Shown: positions 8,901 to 16,049, counted from the stretch's first letter. The stretch is 30,404 bases of DNA from an uncultured Solobacterium sp. (GCA_900543035.1 UQPV01000035.1:1-30404), one strand, 5' to 3'. Program-made: numbers and translations. Notes: generated from the sequence alone by a model not told the origin.

Positions 8901-8927
8901 GCCTTTCCGCCGTGAATTCCCTATAAT
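8899..8927 (+). promoter_or_regulatory. Promoter of mutY-NUDIX
   Basis: TTGCCT (8899-8904) and a perfect TATAAT (8922-8927) are 17 nt apart. Transcription would begin near 8934, just upstream of the mutY ribosome binding site, which rules out the longer mutY reading frame that begins inside the promoter. Confidence 0.8.
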
Positions 8928-8952
8928 GGGAAACGGAAGAGAGGAAGATATG

Positions 8953-10017
8953 ATGCGTGAAGAAGAAAAGCAGGAACGATTCCGCAGCCATCTGCTGCGA
9001 TGGTATGCGCAGGAAGGGCGGCGCCTGCCATGGCGGGAGCACATCGCCCCGTATCGGACATGGGTGAGCGAGATCATGCTGCAGCAGACGAGGGTGGAAG
9101 CGGTGATCCCTTATTTTGAGCGGTTCATCACCACCTTTCCTTCGCTGCGCGATCTGGCTGAGGCCGATGATGATCTGTTACATAAGATGTGGGAAGGCCT
9201 GGGCTATTACAGCCGTGTGCGGAACATGAAGAAATGCGCGCAAGTCTGTGTGGAGCGCCATGACGGAGAGCTTCCGCATACCAGAGATGCGCTGCTGGAG
9301 CTGCCGGGCATCGGTCCGTATACGGCCGGTGCGATCGCCTCCATCGCCTGCAATGAGCGGGTATGCGCGGTGGATGGCAATGTGCTGCGTGTCTTTTCGC
9401 GGATCCTCTGCAGCGAAGAGGACATCAGCGCCGCATCGGCCAAAAAGAAGATCGAGCAGAGCATGACGACATATCTTCCTGATGCTGCGCAGATCAGCGC
9501 GTTCAATCAGGCGCTGATGGATCTGGGGGCGATGGTCTGTCTGCCGAAAGGGGAGCCGCGCTGTGCGCAGTGCCCGGTGCAGACAGAGTGTGCGGCGTTT
9601 GCATGCGGCATGCAGACGCAGCTTCCAGTGCGTACGGCCAAGAAACCGCGGCGCATCGAAGAGCATACGGTGCTGATCTATGCGTGCCAGCAGCGTCTGC
9701 GGCTGATCCGCCGGCCGAGCAAGGGACTGCTGAGCGATCTGTATGGCTTTGAGATGACGGAGGAGCGGCTGAGCGAAGAGGCGGTGAAGCAGGCCCATCC
9801 GGATGAACGGGTCGTCGCGCTCGGCCATCATGTCCATGTGTTCACCCATGTGGAATGGCATATGGATGCGTTCCTGATCGAGACGAAGACGGCTGATGCG
9901 TCGTATCACAGCCCGCAGGAGATCGATCGCCGCTATGCGCTGCCGACTGCCTTTCGGCCTTTTTATCAGGCAGCCCTTCGCTGCATGAAAGAAATGGGGC
10001 ATATCTATGAGAAATGA
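8953..10017 (+). CDS. mutY: A/G-specific adenine glycosylase
   Basis: A 354-residue base-excision repair enzyme that removes adenine mispaired with 8-oxoguanine. The catalytic Glu40 lies in SEIMLQQTRV; the helix-hairpin-helix is LPGIGPYTAGAI, and the catalytic Asp141 is in VDGNVLRV. A [4Fe-4S] site is formed by Cys196, Cys204, Cys207 and Cys213 (C-x7-C-x2-C-x5-C, one residue longer in the first gap than the E. coli pattern). The C-terminal NUDIX-like 8-oxoG recognition domain is present (from about residue 225). Two adjacent ATGs (8950, 8953) could start it; GAGGA at 8941 suits 8953 better. The 3' end overlaps the NUDIX gene by 11 nt, so the two are one transcript. Confidence 0.95.
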   Translation: MREEEKQERFRSHLLRWYAQEGRRLPWREHIAPYRTWVSEIMLQQTRVEAVIPYFERFITTFPSLRDLAEADDDLLHKMWEGLGYYSRVRNMKKCAQVCVERHDGELPHTRDALLELPGIGPYTAGAIASIACNERVCAVDGNVLRVFSRILCSEEDISAASAKKKIEQSMTTYLPDAAQISAFNQALMDLGAMVCLPKGEPRCAQCPVQTECAAFACGMQTQLPVRTAKKPRRIEEHTVLIYACQQRLRLIRRPSKGLLSDLYGFEMTEERLSEEAVKQAHPDERVVALGHHVHVFTHVEWHMDAFLIETKTADASYHSPQEIDRRYALPTAFRPFYQAALRCMKEMGHIYEK

Positions 10018-10585
10018 GAAGATCGTGAAGCTGCTGCAGGCGTTTACGCCATGGGATGCGCAGGAGGCCGCTGATGTCGAGAGCGCCCTGCGCGCGGTCC
10101 GTGCTTTTGATGACATCGCCAGCCGCAGCAATCCCATCGTGCATTTATGCGCTTCTCCCTGGATCATGAGCCGGGACATGAAGAAGGTGCTGCTGGTCTA
10201 TCACCGGATCTATGATTCGTGGGGATGGTGCGGCGGGCACTGCGATGGGGAAGAGGACCCCTGCTTCACCGCTCTGCGTGAGGGAAAGGAAGAAAGCGGC
10301 CTGCGCCGGCTGAAGATCGATGAGCGGTTGCTGGGTGTCGATGTGCTTCCGGTGCCCAGGCATATGAAGGACGGCCGTCAGCTCAGCGCCCACCTTCATC
10401 TCAATTTCACCTATCTCTGCTTTGCGGATGAGCATGAAGCGCTGCATCACTGTGAGCGCGAGGTCAAGGGCGCCATGTGGGTCGATCGCGAGGCGGTGAG
10501 CGAGCTGGTCAGCGAAGCGCATATGATCCCGGTCTATGCGCGGCTTTCTCAGCGGGCGCTGCGCCGTTATCCCCAAAAAGCCTAG
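10007..10585 (+). CDS. NUDIX hydrolase
   Basis: A 192-residue protein with a complete NUDIX box at residues 77-99 (G-x5-E-x7-RE-x2-EE-x-G: GHCDGEED...LREGKEESGL), preceded by a helical N-terminus and a SRDMKKVLLVYHR strand pair. NUDIX enzymes cleave nucleoside diphosphates linked to another group. Overlap with mutY makes a housekeeping role for damaged nucleotides tempting, but the length and the N-terminal extension differ from MutT, and the substrate cannot be read from the sequence. The ATG at 10007 has GGGG 7 nt upstream. Confidence 0.88.
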   Translation: MRNEKIVKLLQAFTPWDAQEAADVESALRAVRAFDDIASRSNPIVHLCASPWIMSRDMKKVLLVYHRIYDSWGWCGGHCDGEEDPCFTALREGKEESGLRRLKIDERLLGVDVLPVPRHMKDGRQLSAHLHLNFTYLCFADEHEALHHCEREVKGAMWVDREAVSELVSEAHMIPVYARLSQRALRRYPQKA

Positions 10586-10633
10586 CCCCGCGTACCTGTT
10601 TCGCATATCCTGTAAGGAATGCGGGGTGGCTGT

Positions 10634-11353
10634 ATGAATGTGAAAGTGATGAAGTTTGGAGGAACTTCGCTCAGCGACAGACAGGCACGGCAGGCGGCAT
10701 ACCGCCATGTGCGGCGCGAGCTGGAAACGAGCAGGGTGCTCGTGGTCGTTTCGGCGATGGGACGCAGTCCGGATCCTTACGCGACCGATACGCTGCTGCA
10801 GATCGGTTCCCCTCTGCTTTCTGCGCAGGAGCGGGCCCGGCTGCTGTCGATCGGCGAGCAGCTCTCTTCGCTGCGGGTGAGCGGTGAGCTGCGAGAGGCA
10901 GGGATCGACGCCTATGCGCTGCCGCTTCATCAAAGCGGGATCGTGACGGACGACGATTATGATTATGCGCATGTCCGCGCCTTGCGTGCGCAGGGCGTGC
11001 GGGCCGCGCTGGACGAGCATGAGGTCGTCGTCGCCTGCGGCTTCATCGCCGCCAGCGTCCGCGGAGAGGTGACGACGCTGGGCAGGGGAGGAAGCGACTT
11101 CAGCGCCGTGCTGTTCGCGCATATGCTCGGGCTGGAAGAGGCGGACATCTACACCGATGTAGATGCGGTCTACAGCATGGATCCCAGGGTCGATCCATCT
11201 GCCTGCCGCCATGAGCGTCTCAGCTATGAGGAGATGCTCAAGCTGCACAGCCGGGTGCTCCATGCGCGCTGTGTCCGCTATGCGCAGGCGCATCATATCC
11301 GCATCCATCTGCGGGGGACATTTTCTGATACGGCAGGCACGCTGATCGCATGA
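10634..11353 (+). CDS. Aspartokinase catalytic domain without ACT domains
   Basis: A 239-residue amino-acid kinase of the aspartokinase family. KFGGTSL at residues 6-12, VVVSAMG, TLGRGGSDFSA and DIYTDVDAVYSMDPR are aspartokinase signatures for ATP and aspartate binding. Usual LysC/ThrA enzymes exceed 400 residues because of C-terminal ACT domains that bind lysine or threonine; here the protein ends right after the kinase domain (RGTFSDTAGTLIA). It may be a feedback-insensitive aspartokinase or act on a related substrate. The start at ATG 10634 has GGGGTGG 4 nt upstream; an in-frame ATG at 10619 lacks a usable site. No other lysine- or threonine-pathway gene is adjacent. Confidence 0.85.
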   Translation: MNVKVMKFGGTSLSDRQARQAAYRHVRRELETSRVLVVVSAMGRSPDPYATDTLLQIGSPLLSAQERARLLSIGEQLSSLRVSGELREAGIDAYALPLHQSGIVTDDDYDYAHVRALRAQGVRAALDEHEVVVACGFIAASVRGEVTTLGRGGSDFSAVLFAHMLGLEEADIYTDVDAVYSMDPRVDPSACRHERLSYEEMLKLHSRVLHARCVRYAQAHHIRIHLRGTFSDTAGTLIA

Positions 11354-11379
11354 ACGTGGAAAATGCGACGCGGGCGTGG

Positions 11380-11385
11380 TATAAT
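11380..11385 (+). promoter_or_regulatory. Extended -10 promoter of the metal-binding domain gene
   Basis: TGG directly before TATAAT (11377-11385) gives an extended -10 element. A weak -35 (TGGAAA, 11357-11362) is at 17-nt spacing. It lies between the aspartokinase stop and the small gene. Confidence 0.65.
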
Positions 11386-11404
11386 AAGGACGAGGTGATG
11401 AGCA

Positions 11405-11596
11405 ATGCAGACGATCATTTTGGTCGATGACATGCAGTGCGAGCACTGCGCTGCTAAGATCGATCACGCCCTTTCAGACACCGGGATCCGCTATACGGTG
11501 GATCTGCCGCGCAAGGCAGTCATCGTGGATGGGACCCAAGATGATGTGATGAAGGCACGCGCCGTGATCGATGAGATCGGATTTACAGTCAAATAG
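11405..11596 (+). CDS. Heavy-metal-associated (HMA) domain protein, CopZ-like
   Basis: A 63-residue single-domain protein with the metal-binding motif MQCEHC (Cys12, Cys15) in the first loop, followed by the alpha/beta pattern of HMA domains (AAKIDHAL, VDLPRKAVIV, VMKARAVIDEIGF). Such proteins carry Cu(I) or another soft metal. No copper ATPase or CsoR-type regulator lies nearby, so the metal and partner are unknown. GAGGTG stands 7 nt before the ATG. It has its own promoter and ends in a strong terminator. Confidence 0.85.
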   Translation: MQTIILVDDMQCEHCAAKIDHALSDTGIRYTVDLPRKAVIVDGTQDDVMKARAVIDEIGFTVK

Positions 11597-11598
11597 TG

Positions 11599-11624
11599 AA
11601 AAAAGCTGCCGCGGCAGCTTTTTT
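11599..11624. terminator. Bidirectional terminator
   Basis: A perfect 26-bp palindrome consists of A6, GCTGCCG, CGGCAGC and T6. It serves the HMA gene from the left and touches the stop of the minus-strand small membrane protein, so it can end transcription both ways. Confidence 0.92.
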
Positions 11625-11814
11625 AATCGTCTTCCGTCAGCCAGAACAGCGACAGGAAAGCACACAGCGCACACCCCAGCGCATACCATTTCTCAACGGC
11701 GGGATGCAGCGTCGCATAGTGGTAAAGAGAAGGAAACCCAAACAGGATGAAGCAGGCATGGTCGAGCGTGACGAGCACCAGCAGGATCAGGGCAGCCATC
11801 TTGATCTTCTTCAT
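11623..11814 (-). CDS. Small two-helix membrane protein
   Basis: A 63-residue protein, MKKIKMAALILLVLV onward, with two predicted membrane helices (about residues 6-26 and 42-59) and an acidic end LTEDD. The ATG at 11814 has GGGTG 6 nt upstream on the minus strand; a GTG three codons earlier is less likely. No family is recognised. It is transcribed convergently to the HMA gene with a shared terminator and divergently from the LolA-like gene. Confidence 0.65.
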   Translation of the reverse strand: MKKIKMAALILLVLVTLDHACFILFGFPSLYHYATLHPAVEKWYALGCALCAFLSLFWLTEDD

Positions 11815-11909
11815 CAGATTCACCCGTTATCATCTTATGAAAGTTGAGGCTTGTTATGAATGAATCCGGATGGTTTCACATACATTAGGGTGAAGAAAGG
11901 AAGACGGAA

Positions 11910-12902
11910 ATGAAAAAGAAAATCATGATTATTGCCGCCGCGGCTGTTGTGGTCATCGCGTTTCTGTTTCTGTTCCTGAGGGAAAAGCCCTTTGAAGACA
12001 GGCTTCAACAGACGCTTGGCAGCTTGAACAGCTATCTTCTGGAAGGGGTGATGGAGGTCGCTGAGGGAGAAGACACCAAGTCCTATGATGTGAGCGTAAA
12101 ATACCTGAAGCAAGACGATCAGGATTATTTCAGGGTCGCGATGAAGGACAGCGGGATGAATCAGGAACAGGAGATCATCCGCAATGCGGAAGGGGTGTTC
12201 GTGGTCACGCCTACCCTCAATCAGATCTTCAAGTTCCAGGGAAACTGGCCATCCAATTCGCTGAAGCCTTATCTGTTACAGTCCATGCGGGAGATCGCGG
12301 CGGATGAGAGCGCCCAGATCGAACAGACAGAGGAAGGCTATCAGATCAGCGCCGGGGTCAACTATCCCAATAACCGCAATTTCACACAGCAGGAGATGGT
12401 CTTCTCTGATGATCTGAAGATCAAGAGCGTGCAGATCTTTGATGATGATCATGTGCTGCAGATGAAGATGCTCTTCTCCAAGGTCGATTATGAACCAGGG
12501 CTCACGGCAGAGGATTTCCAGGTGCCGCAGCAGCTGGAGAAGGAGACGGCAGCTGAGCCGATCACCGATGAGGATCTGCCGCTGATGCCGATGGAGACCT
12601 TCGGCGCAGTGCTGAGCAACAGCTCTGTGGTGGAAAATGACGGAAAGGTCCAGTATGTGCTGGAATACACCGGAGAGAAGAACTTCACCATCGTGGAGGA
12701 GGTCGCGGAAAGCGAGGAGACGACGCAGACCATCATCATGAGCGGCTCTTTGGTCGATGGGCTGAACATGGTGGGACGCTATGACGGCAATCACATGACC
12801 AGCGTCATCAATTCGGTGCGCTATACCATTTACAGCGACGACCTCAGCGAGGAAGAGATGAGCGCCGTGCTGCAAAGCATGCAGGTGGTCGTGATGAAGT
12901 GA
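11910..12902 (+). CDS. LolA/YdcC-like exported protein
   Basis: A 330-residue protein with an N-terminal signal anchor (MKKKIMIIAAAAVVVIAFLFLFL) and then an extracytoplasmic beta-rich domain: strands such as SYLLEGVMEV, YDVSVKYLKQ, YFRVAMKD, QEIIRNAEGVFVVTPTLNQIFKFQGNWP match the LolA-like fold of B. subtilis YdcC and clostridial GerS-type proteins. A second repeat of similar strands may follow from about residue 235. No lipobox is seen. AAAGGAAG precedes the ATG. The stop overlaps the start of mazF. In B. subtilis ydcC stands just upstream of alr and the endoAI-endoA pair, so this is a reduced version of that order. Function is unknown; envelope lipid or lipoprotein handling is inferred from the fold. 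Confidence 0.7.
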   Translation: MKKKIMIIAAAAVVVIAFLFLFLREKPFEDRLQQTLGSLNSYLLEGVMEVAEGEDTKSYDVSVKYLKQDDQDYFRVAMKDSGMNQEQEIIRNAEGVFVVTPTLNQIFKFQGNWPSNSLKPYLLQSMREIAADESAQIEQTEEGYQISAGVNYPNNRNFTQQEMVFSDDLKIKSVQIFDDDHVLQMKMLFSKVDYEPGLTAEDFQVPQQLEKETAAEPITDEDLPLMPMETFGAVLSNSSVVENDGKVQYVLEYTGEKNFTIVEEVAESEETTQTIIMSGSLVDGLNMVGRYDGNHMTSVINSVRYTIYSDDLSEEEMSAVLQSMQVVVMK

Positions 12903-13234
12903 TGGTGAGACGAGGAGATGTCTTCTATGCGAACCTTTCGCCGGTGGTCGGGAGCGAACAAGGCGGCACGCGGCCGGTGGTCATCGTACAGAATGACAAA
13001 GGCAACCGGTATTCGAAAACGGTGATCGTGGCGCCGGTCTCCAAGCAGATGAGCAAGCCGCCGATTCCCACGCATGTCATCTTCAGCGCGACGCAGCTCT
13101 CTCATGTGTCGATGATCCTGTGTGAACAGCTGCGGACGATCGACAAGAGCAGGCTGCTGCAGTGGATCTGCAGGCTGGATGAACAGACGCTGGAACGGGT
13201 AGGGGAAGCGATTCGCGTCAGTCTTCATGTATAG
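12902..13234 (+). CDS. mazF: MazF/EndoA-type mRNA interferase
   Basis: A 110-residue toxin-family endoribonuclease. MVRRGDVFYANLSPVVGSEQ, GGTRPVVIVQND, PTHV and LCEQLRTIDK closely follow B. subtilis EndoA (NdoA); the catalytic Arg and Thr positions (RPVVIVQND, PVSKQ) look intact. ATG 12902 overlaps the previous stop (TGATG), so translation is coupled; a GTG at 12899 is an alternative. No MazE/EndoAI-type antitoxin is found upstream, downstream or in another frame, which is unusual for this family. A terminator follows immediately. Confidence 0.92.
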   Translation: MVRRGDVFYANLSPVVGSEQGGTRPVVIVQNDKGNRYSKTVIVAPVSKQMSKPPIPTHVIFSATQLSHVSMILCEQLRTIDKSRLLQWICRLDEQTLERVGEAIRVSLHV

Positions 13235-13259
13235 GCAGGGCATGATGCTCTGCTTTTTT
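13235..13259 (+). terminator. Terminator after mazF
   Basis: A 7-bp stem (GCAGGGC / GCTCTGC with one G-U pair) with loop ATGAT is followed by T6. It begins right after the mazF stop. Confidence 0.88.
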
Positions 13260-13321
13260 CTTGCGCTGGCAAAGGGGAGAGGGATGTCCAGTGATTTGTG
13301 ATAAAAATTGTAGAAAACCTA

Positions 13322-13350
13322 TTGTCAAATGAAAAAGACCATGCTATTAT
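13322..13350 (+). promoter_or_regulatory. Strong promoter of the tRNA cluster
   Basis: TTGTCA (13322-13327), 17 nt, TATTAT (13345-13350). A GC-rich GAGCGCT follows 4 nt after the -10, a start region typical of stable-RNA promoters under growth control. Confidence 0.85.
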
Positions 13351-13388
13351 ATATGAGCGCTAAGGCAAACTTGGCAGAAACAGTCGAT

Positions 13389-13479
13389 GGAGTAGTACTC
13401 AAGTGGCTGAAGAGGCGCCCCTGCTAAGGGTGTAGGTCGGGAAACCGGCGCGAGAGTTCAAATCTCTCCTACTCCGCCA
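13389..13479 (+). tRNA. tRNA-Ser (anticodon GCU)
   Basis: A 91-nt class II tRNA. The acceptor stem is GGAGTAG / CTACTCC, discriminator G, CCA encoded. Anticodon GCT is at 13423-13425 in loop CTGCTAA, with a long variable arm before the T-arm GAGAGTTCAAATCTCTC. It reads AGC and AGU codons. Confidence 0.97.
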
Positions 13480-13500
13480 TTTTTATTCAGTGCAGTCGAT

Positions 13501-13576
13501 GGTCCAGTGGTGTAGTGGTTAACATGCCTCCCTGTCACGGAGGAGATCGTGGGTTCGAGTCCCATCTGGACCGCCA
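13501..13576 (+). tRNA. tRNA-Asp (anticodon GUC)
   Basis: A 76-nt tRNA with acceptor GGTCCAG / CTGGACC, discriminator G and encoded CCA. Anticodon GTC is at 13534-13536 in loop CTGTCAC. It is 21 nt after tRNA-Ser, so probably the same transcript. Confidence 0.97.
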
Positions 13577-13600
13577 TCTTAAAAAAAGATGAAAAAGTGC

Positions 13601-13629
13601 TTGCCAAAAGCAAAAAGATATGGTAATAT
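13601..13629 (+). promoter_or_regulatory. Internal promoter of tRNA-Gly
   Basis: TTGCCA (13601-13606), 17 nt, TAATAT (13624-13629), preceded by TGG. It lies between tRNA-Asp and tRNA-Gly, so the glycine tRNA has an extra, independent promoter. Confidence 0.75.
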
Positions 13630-13643
13630 ATCTCCTGTCAGAT

Positions 13644-13717
13644 GCAAATGTAGTTCAATGGTAGAACACAGCCTTGCCAAGGCTGATACGGGGGTTCGAT
13701 TCCCCTCATTTGCTCCA
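13644..13717 (+). tRNA. tRNA-Gly (anticodon GCC)
   Basis: A 74-nt tRNA with acceptor GCAAATG / CATTTGC, discriminator T and encoded CCA. Anticodon GCC is at 13676-13678 in loop TTGCCAA. It reads GGC and GGU. Confidence 0.97.
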
Positions 13718-13728
13718 TTAGTTCATGT

Positions 13729-13753
13729 AGGTCTTTGAAAAAAGGCCTTTTTT
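13729..13753 (+). terminator. Terminator of the tRNA cluster
   Basis: An 8-bp stem (AGGTCTTT / AAAGGCCT, one G-U pair) closed by a GAAA tetraloop is followed by T5. An overlapping 20-bp palindrome at 13736-13755 could also stop the PAP2 transcript coming from the right. Confidence 0.85.
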
Positions 13754-13812
13754 CATATATTAGGGAAAAACGATAGATGTACTGATCTTGAACGAGAGCC
13801 ATCGCAACGAGG

Positions 13813-14598
13813 TTAAGGTTTTGCCGTGCGCTTGCTGCCGAAGCGGCGTTCCCATTGGCGGTCACAGCACTTCCAGCAGACCAGCGCGATCAGCATGCCG
13901 GCGGCGGTGTCGCTGAGAAAATGCGCGCCCATCATGATCCGGGAGAACATCATGAGGAAGATGCCTGCGCATATGCAGCAGGCGAGCAGATGGCGCTGTG
14001 GGTAAAAGCGGGGCAGCAGCATGGAGAACAGGAAGAGCAGCGTGCAGGCCAGGGTGCTGGTGTGTCCGCTGGGGAAAGAGGTGCCAGCCTGCGCACAGGG
14101 ACGGTACCAGACACAGAACTGCGCCGCATCCTCCATCTGGCGATAACGGATCCTTCCCCACAGGAGCTTCAGCACGCCGGTGATGATCAGCACGGTGAAC
14201 AAGAGCTGAAGGTAAGCGATGAGGAAAGGACGGATGCGCGCCTTCTGGGCCGGGGAAAGCCGGCGGCGAAGGAACAGGCAGAGGAACAGCGCACACGCCA
14301 TCGCCAGCAGAACTGTCACGCTGGCAGAAGGCCGGGGAAAGATGCGTGATGCTTCCTGTGCAAAGAGGAGCGTTGCACCTCCCCATCCGATATAAGCGGC
14401 AGGACGTCTGTCAGCGATCAGCGCGAAGCACAGGGCCAGCATCAGCTTCATGATCAGCGGCCAGCCATCCTGCAAGAGGATGGCGAACAGATGGTCTGGG
14501 GCATAGAGCGCATCGCTGATGGCGAGGTCCCAGCGTGCGCCGGCCAGCAGCAGGATGATGCCGGTGCAGGACATGAAGATGGTCAGATTTCTTTTCAT
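13813..14598 (-). CDS. PAP2-family membrane phosphatase
   Basis: A 261-residue integral membrane protein with about six helices. The three PAP2 signature blocks are present: KLLWGRIRYR (near residue 145), PSGHTS (near 175) and SRIMMGAHFLSD (near 222), with the catalytic His residues. Family members remove phosphate from undecaprenyl-pyrophosphate, phosphatidic acid or phosphatidylglycerophosphate on the outer membrane face. Undecaprenyl recycling is possible but not shown. On the minus strand three ATGs are close (14610, 14601, 14598); GGAGG is 5 nt before the one at 14598 and too close to the others. It stands alone. Confidence 0.9.
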   Translation of the reverse strand: MKRNLTIFMSCTGIILLLAGARWDLAISDALYAPDHLFAILLQDGWPLIMKLMLALCFALIADRRPAAYIGWGGATLLFAQEASRIFPRPSASVTVLLAMACALFLCLFLRRRLSPAQKARIRPFLIAYLQLLFTVLIITGVLKLLWGRIRYRQMEDAAQFCVWYRPCAQAGTSFPSGHTSTLACTLLFLFSMLLPRFYPQRHLLACCICAGIFLMMFSRIMMGAHFLSDTAAGMLIALVCWKCCDRQWERRFGSKRTAKP

Positions 14599-14676
14599 CA
14601 TTGCCTCCATTTCCCCGCGCTGATGATGCGCGGCGTAAATGCGTTTTGCTTATTTATCCGGATCAGCGGAAATGCC

Positions 14677-14705
14677 TTGAATTTATCGCTTCTCTTCGTT
14701 ATCAT
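14677..14705 (+). promoter_or_regulatory. Promoter of the EamA transporter gene
   Basis: TTGAAT (14677-14682), 17 nt, TATCAT (14700-14705), 26 nt upstream of the chosen GTG start. Confidence 0.6.
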
Positions 14706-14731
14706 GAGGATAAGAAGTGAGGAGAGAGATT

Positions 14732-15547
14732 GTGATCGATCTGTTGGCAGCGATCGGCTGCAGCGCCTGTGTCTCTATGGTGATGCGCTGGAGCGAGGGA
14801 TATGTGCAAGATAAGACCGGGATGCTCGCGGTCAATTATATGGTCTGCAGTTTGTTCGCGCTGTTGTGCTGTTCTGCGATCGGCTTTGATGCGCCCAGCT
14901 TTGCCTGCGGCGCGCTCATGGGCGTGCTGCTGGTCGCAGGATTGATCCTCCTGCAATACAATATCCATCGCCATGGCGTGATCGTCTCCTCGCTGTACAC
15001 CCGTTTGGGCGTGATCGTGCCGATCCTGTTTTCCATCGTCCTGTTTGATGAGCGGCCTGCGATGATCCAGCTGCTCGGCATCGCGCTGGCCATCGTCTCG
15101 ATCATCTTTCTCAATTCCCGCAAAGGGGAGAAGGGCATCGGCTGGAGCCTGATCCTGCTGTTGGCGGCGAACGGCACCTGCGATGCGATGAACAAGGTGT
15201 ATGAGACGGCCGGCAGCCCGGTGTATAGCGGGCAGTTTCTGATGATCGCATTCGTCTGCGCCATGCTGCTGAGCTTATTCATGCTGCTGACGGGCAATGG
15301 GCGGATCGGGAAAAGGGAAGCGCTGGCCGGCGTCTTGCTCGGGATCCCTAATTATTTTTCCTCGCGTTTTCTGCTGTATTCCCTGCAGACGCTGGATGCG
15401 ATCATCGTCTATCCGATGTACAGCGTGCTCACGGTGATCGTGATCACATTGCTGGGCATGGGCATCTGGCATGAGCGGATCACGAAGCGGACGGCGCTGG
15501 GCATGCTGCTCATCCTGCTGTCTGTGGCGTTCATGAACGTACGATGA
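14732..15547 (+). CDS. EamA/DMT-family transporter
   Basis: A 271-residue membrane protein with about ten hydrophobic helices in two halves, the second starting near GIGWSLILLLAANG. Conserved features of drug/metabolite transporters include the helix-end LGIALAIVSIIFL and its counterpart ALGMLLILLSVAFMNV. These proteins export or import small metabolites; the substrate is unknown. The GTG at 14732 is chosen because GGAGAG is 5 nt upstream; a GTG at 14717 has no such site. It has its own promoter and terminator. Confidence 0.85.
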   Translation: MIDLLAAIGCSACVSMVMRWSEGYVQDKTGMLAVNYMVCSLFALLCCSAIGFDAPSFACGALMGVLLVAGLILLQYNIHRHGVIVSSLYTRLGVIVPILFSIVLFDERPAMIQLLGIALAIVSIIFLNSRKGEKGIGWSLILLLAANGTCDAMNKVYETAGSPVYSGQFLMIAFVCAMLLSLFMLLTGNGRIGKREALAGVLLGIPNYFSSRFLLYSLQTLDAIIVYPMYSVLTVIVITLLGMGIWHERITKRTALGMLLILLSVAFMNVR

Positions 15548-15550
15548 GGA

Positions 15551-15572
15551 CCGGTGAAGACCGGCTTTTTTT
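15551..15572 (+). terminator. Terminator of the EamA gene
   Basis: CCGGT / ACCGG stem with GAAG loop, followed after one C by T7. Confidence 0.75.
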
Positions 15573-15582
15573 CTGCAGATGC

Positions 15583-15609
15583 AAAAGAGCCCCGCAAGAG
15601 GGCTCTTTT
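15583..15609. terminator. Terminator of the PH-domain gene, bidirectional
   Basis: A perfect 10-bp stem (AAAAGAGCCC / GGGCTCTTTT) with a 7-nt loop. The A-run gives a T-run on the minus strand, where it follows the PH-domain gene by 13 nt. Confidence 0.85.
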
Positions 15610-15622
15610 ACGGCATAGGGAC

Positions 15623-15997
15623 TCACTGATTCAGGATCGCGCTGCCCAGGATCTGGTCAAATTCGCGGATGTCACACTTGGCGGCGACCTTCAGCGTGAA
15701 ATGACCTGCCTTTGTCCACAGGTCCAGTTCGGCATCCAGATCAAAATGCCCGGTATTCTCCGATGACCACATGTCGATGGAGCGATAGGGGATGGAATAG
15801 ACCTCTTTTTTCTTGCCGGTGATCCCCTGGACATCGGTGAAGATGATCCGCTTGTCGGTGAGCGCGGCCTTGTCGCGTACGGTCGCATAGCACTGCAGCA
15901 CGCGTTCGCCGGGGACGAGGACGTCCAGGATGGCGTCGGAAGGCTCACATTTGCGGATGAAGCTCCAGGTCATGATCGGATCGCTGTTTACTGCCAT
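15623..15997 (-). CDS. Bacterial PH-domain protein (bPH_1 type)
   Basis: A 124-residue soluble protein matching the small bacterial pleckstrin-homology family: LVPGERVLQCYATVRDKAALTDKRIIFTD, QGITGKKKEVYSIPYRSIDMWS and GHFDLDAELDLW are its hallmarks. The domain fills almost the whole protein. Function of the family is unknown. The ATG at 15997 has GGAGG 7 nt upstream; an upstream hydrophobic extension in the same frame is not used because it covers the promoter. Confidence 0.88.
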   Translation of the reverse strand: MAVNSDPIMTWSFIRKCEPSDAILDVLVPGERVLQCYATVRDKAALTDKRIIFTDVQGITGKKKEVYSIPYRSIDMWSSENTGHFDLDAELDLWTKAGHFTLKVAAKCDIREFDQILGSAILNQ

Positions 15998-16020
15998 ATC
16001 GATTCCTCCAGTCTGATTCC

Positions 16021-16049
16021 AGTATATCACGAGAAATGAAAGCGGTAAA
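16021..16049 (-). promoter_or_regulatory. Promoter of the PH-domain gene
   Basis: On the minus strand TTTACC (16049-16044), 17 nt, TATACT (16026-16021), 23 nt upstream of the start codon. Confidence 0.7.

Noticed and set aside
10145..11467. A 440-codon minus-strand frame across the NUDIX and aspartokinase genes
   Set aside because: It spans two well-supported plus-strand genes and a promoter; the composition is that of antisense translation.
13736..13755. 20-bp palindrome after tRNA-Gly as an attachment site
   Set aside because: It is explained by the terminator with T-runs; no integrase or matching direct repeat is present.
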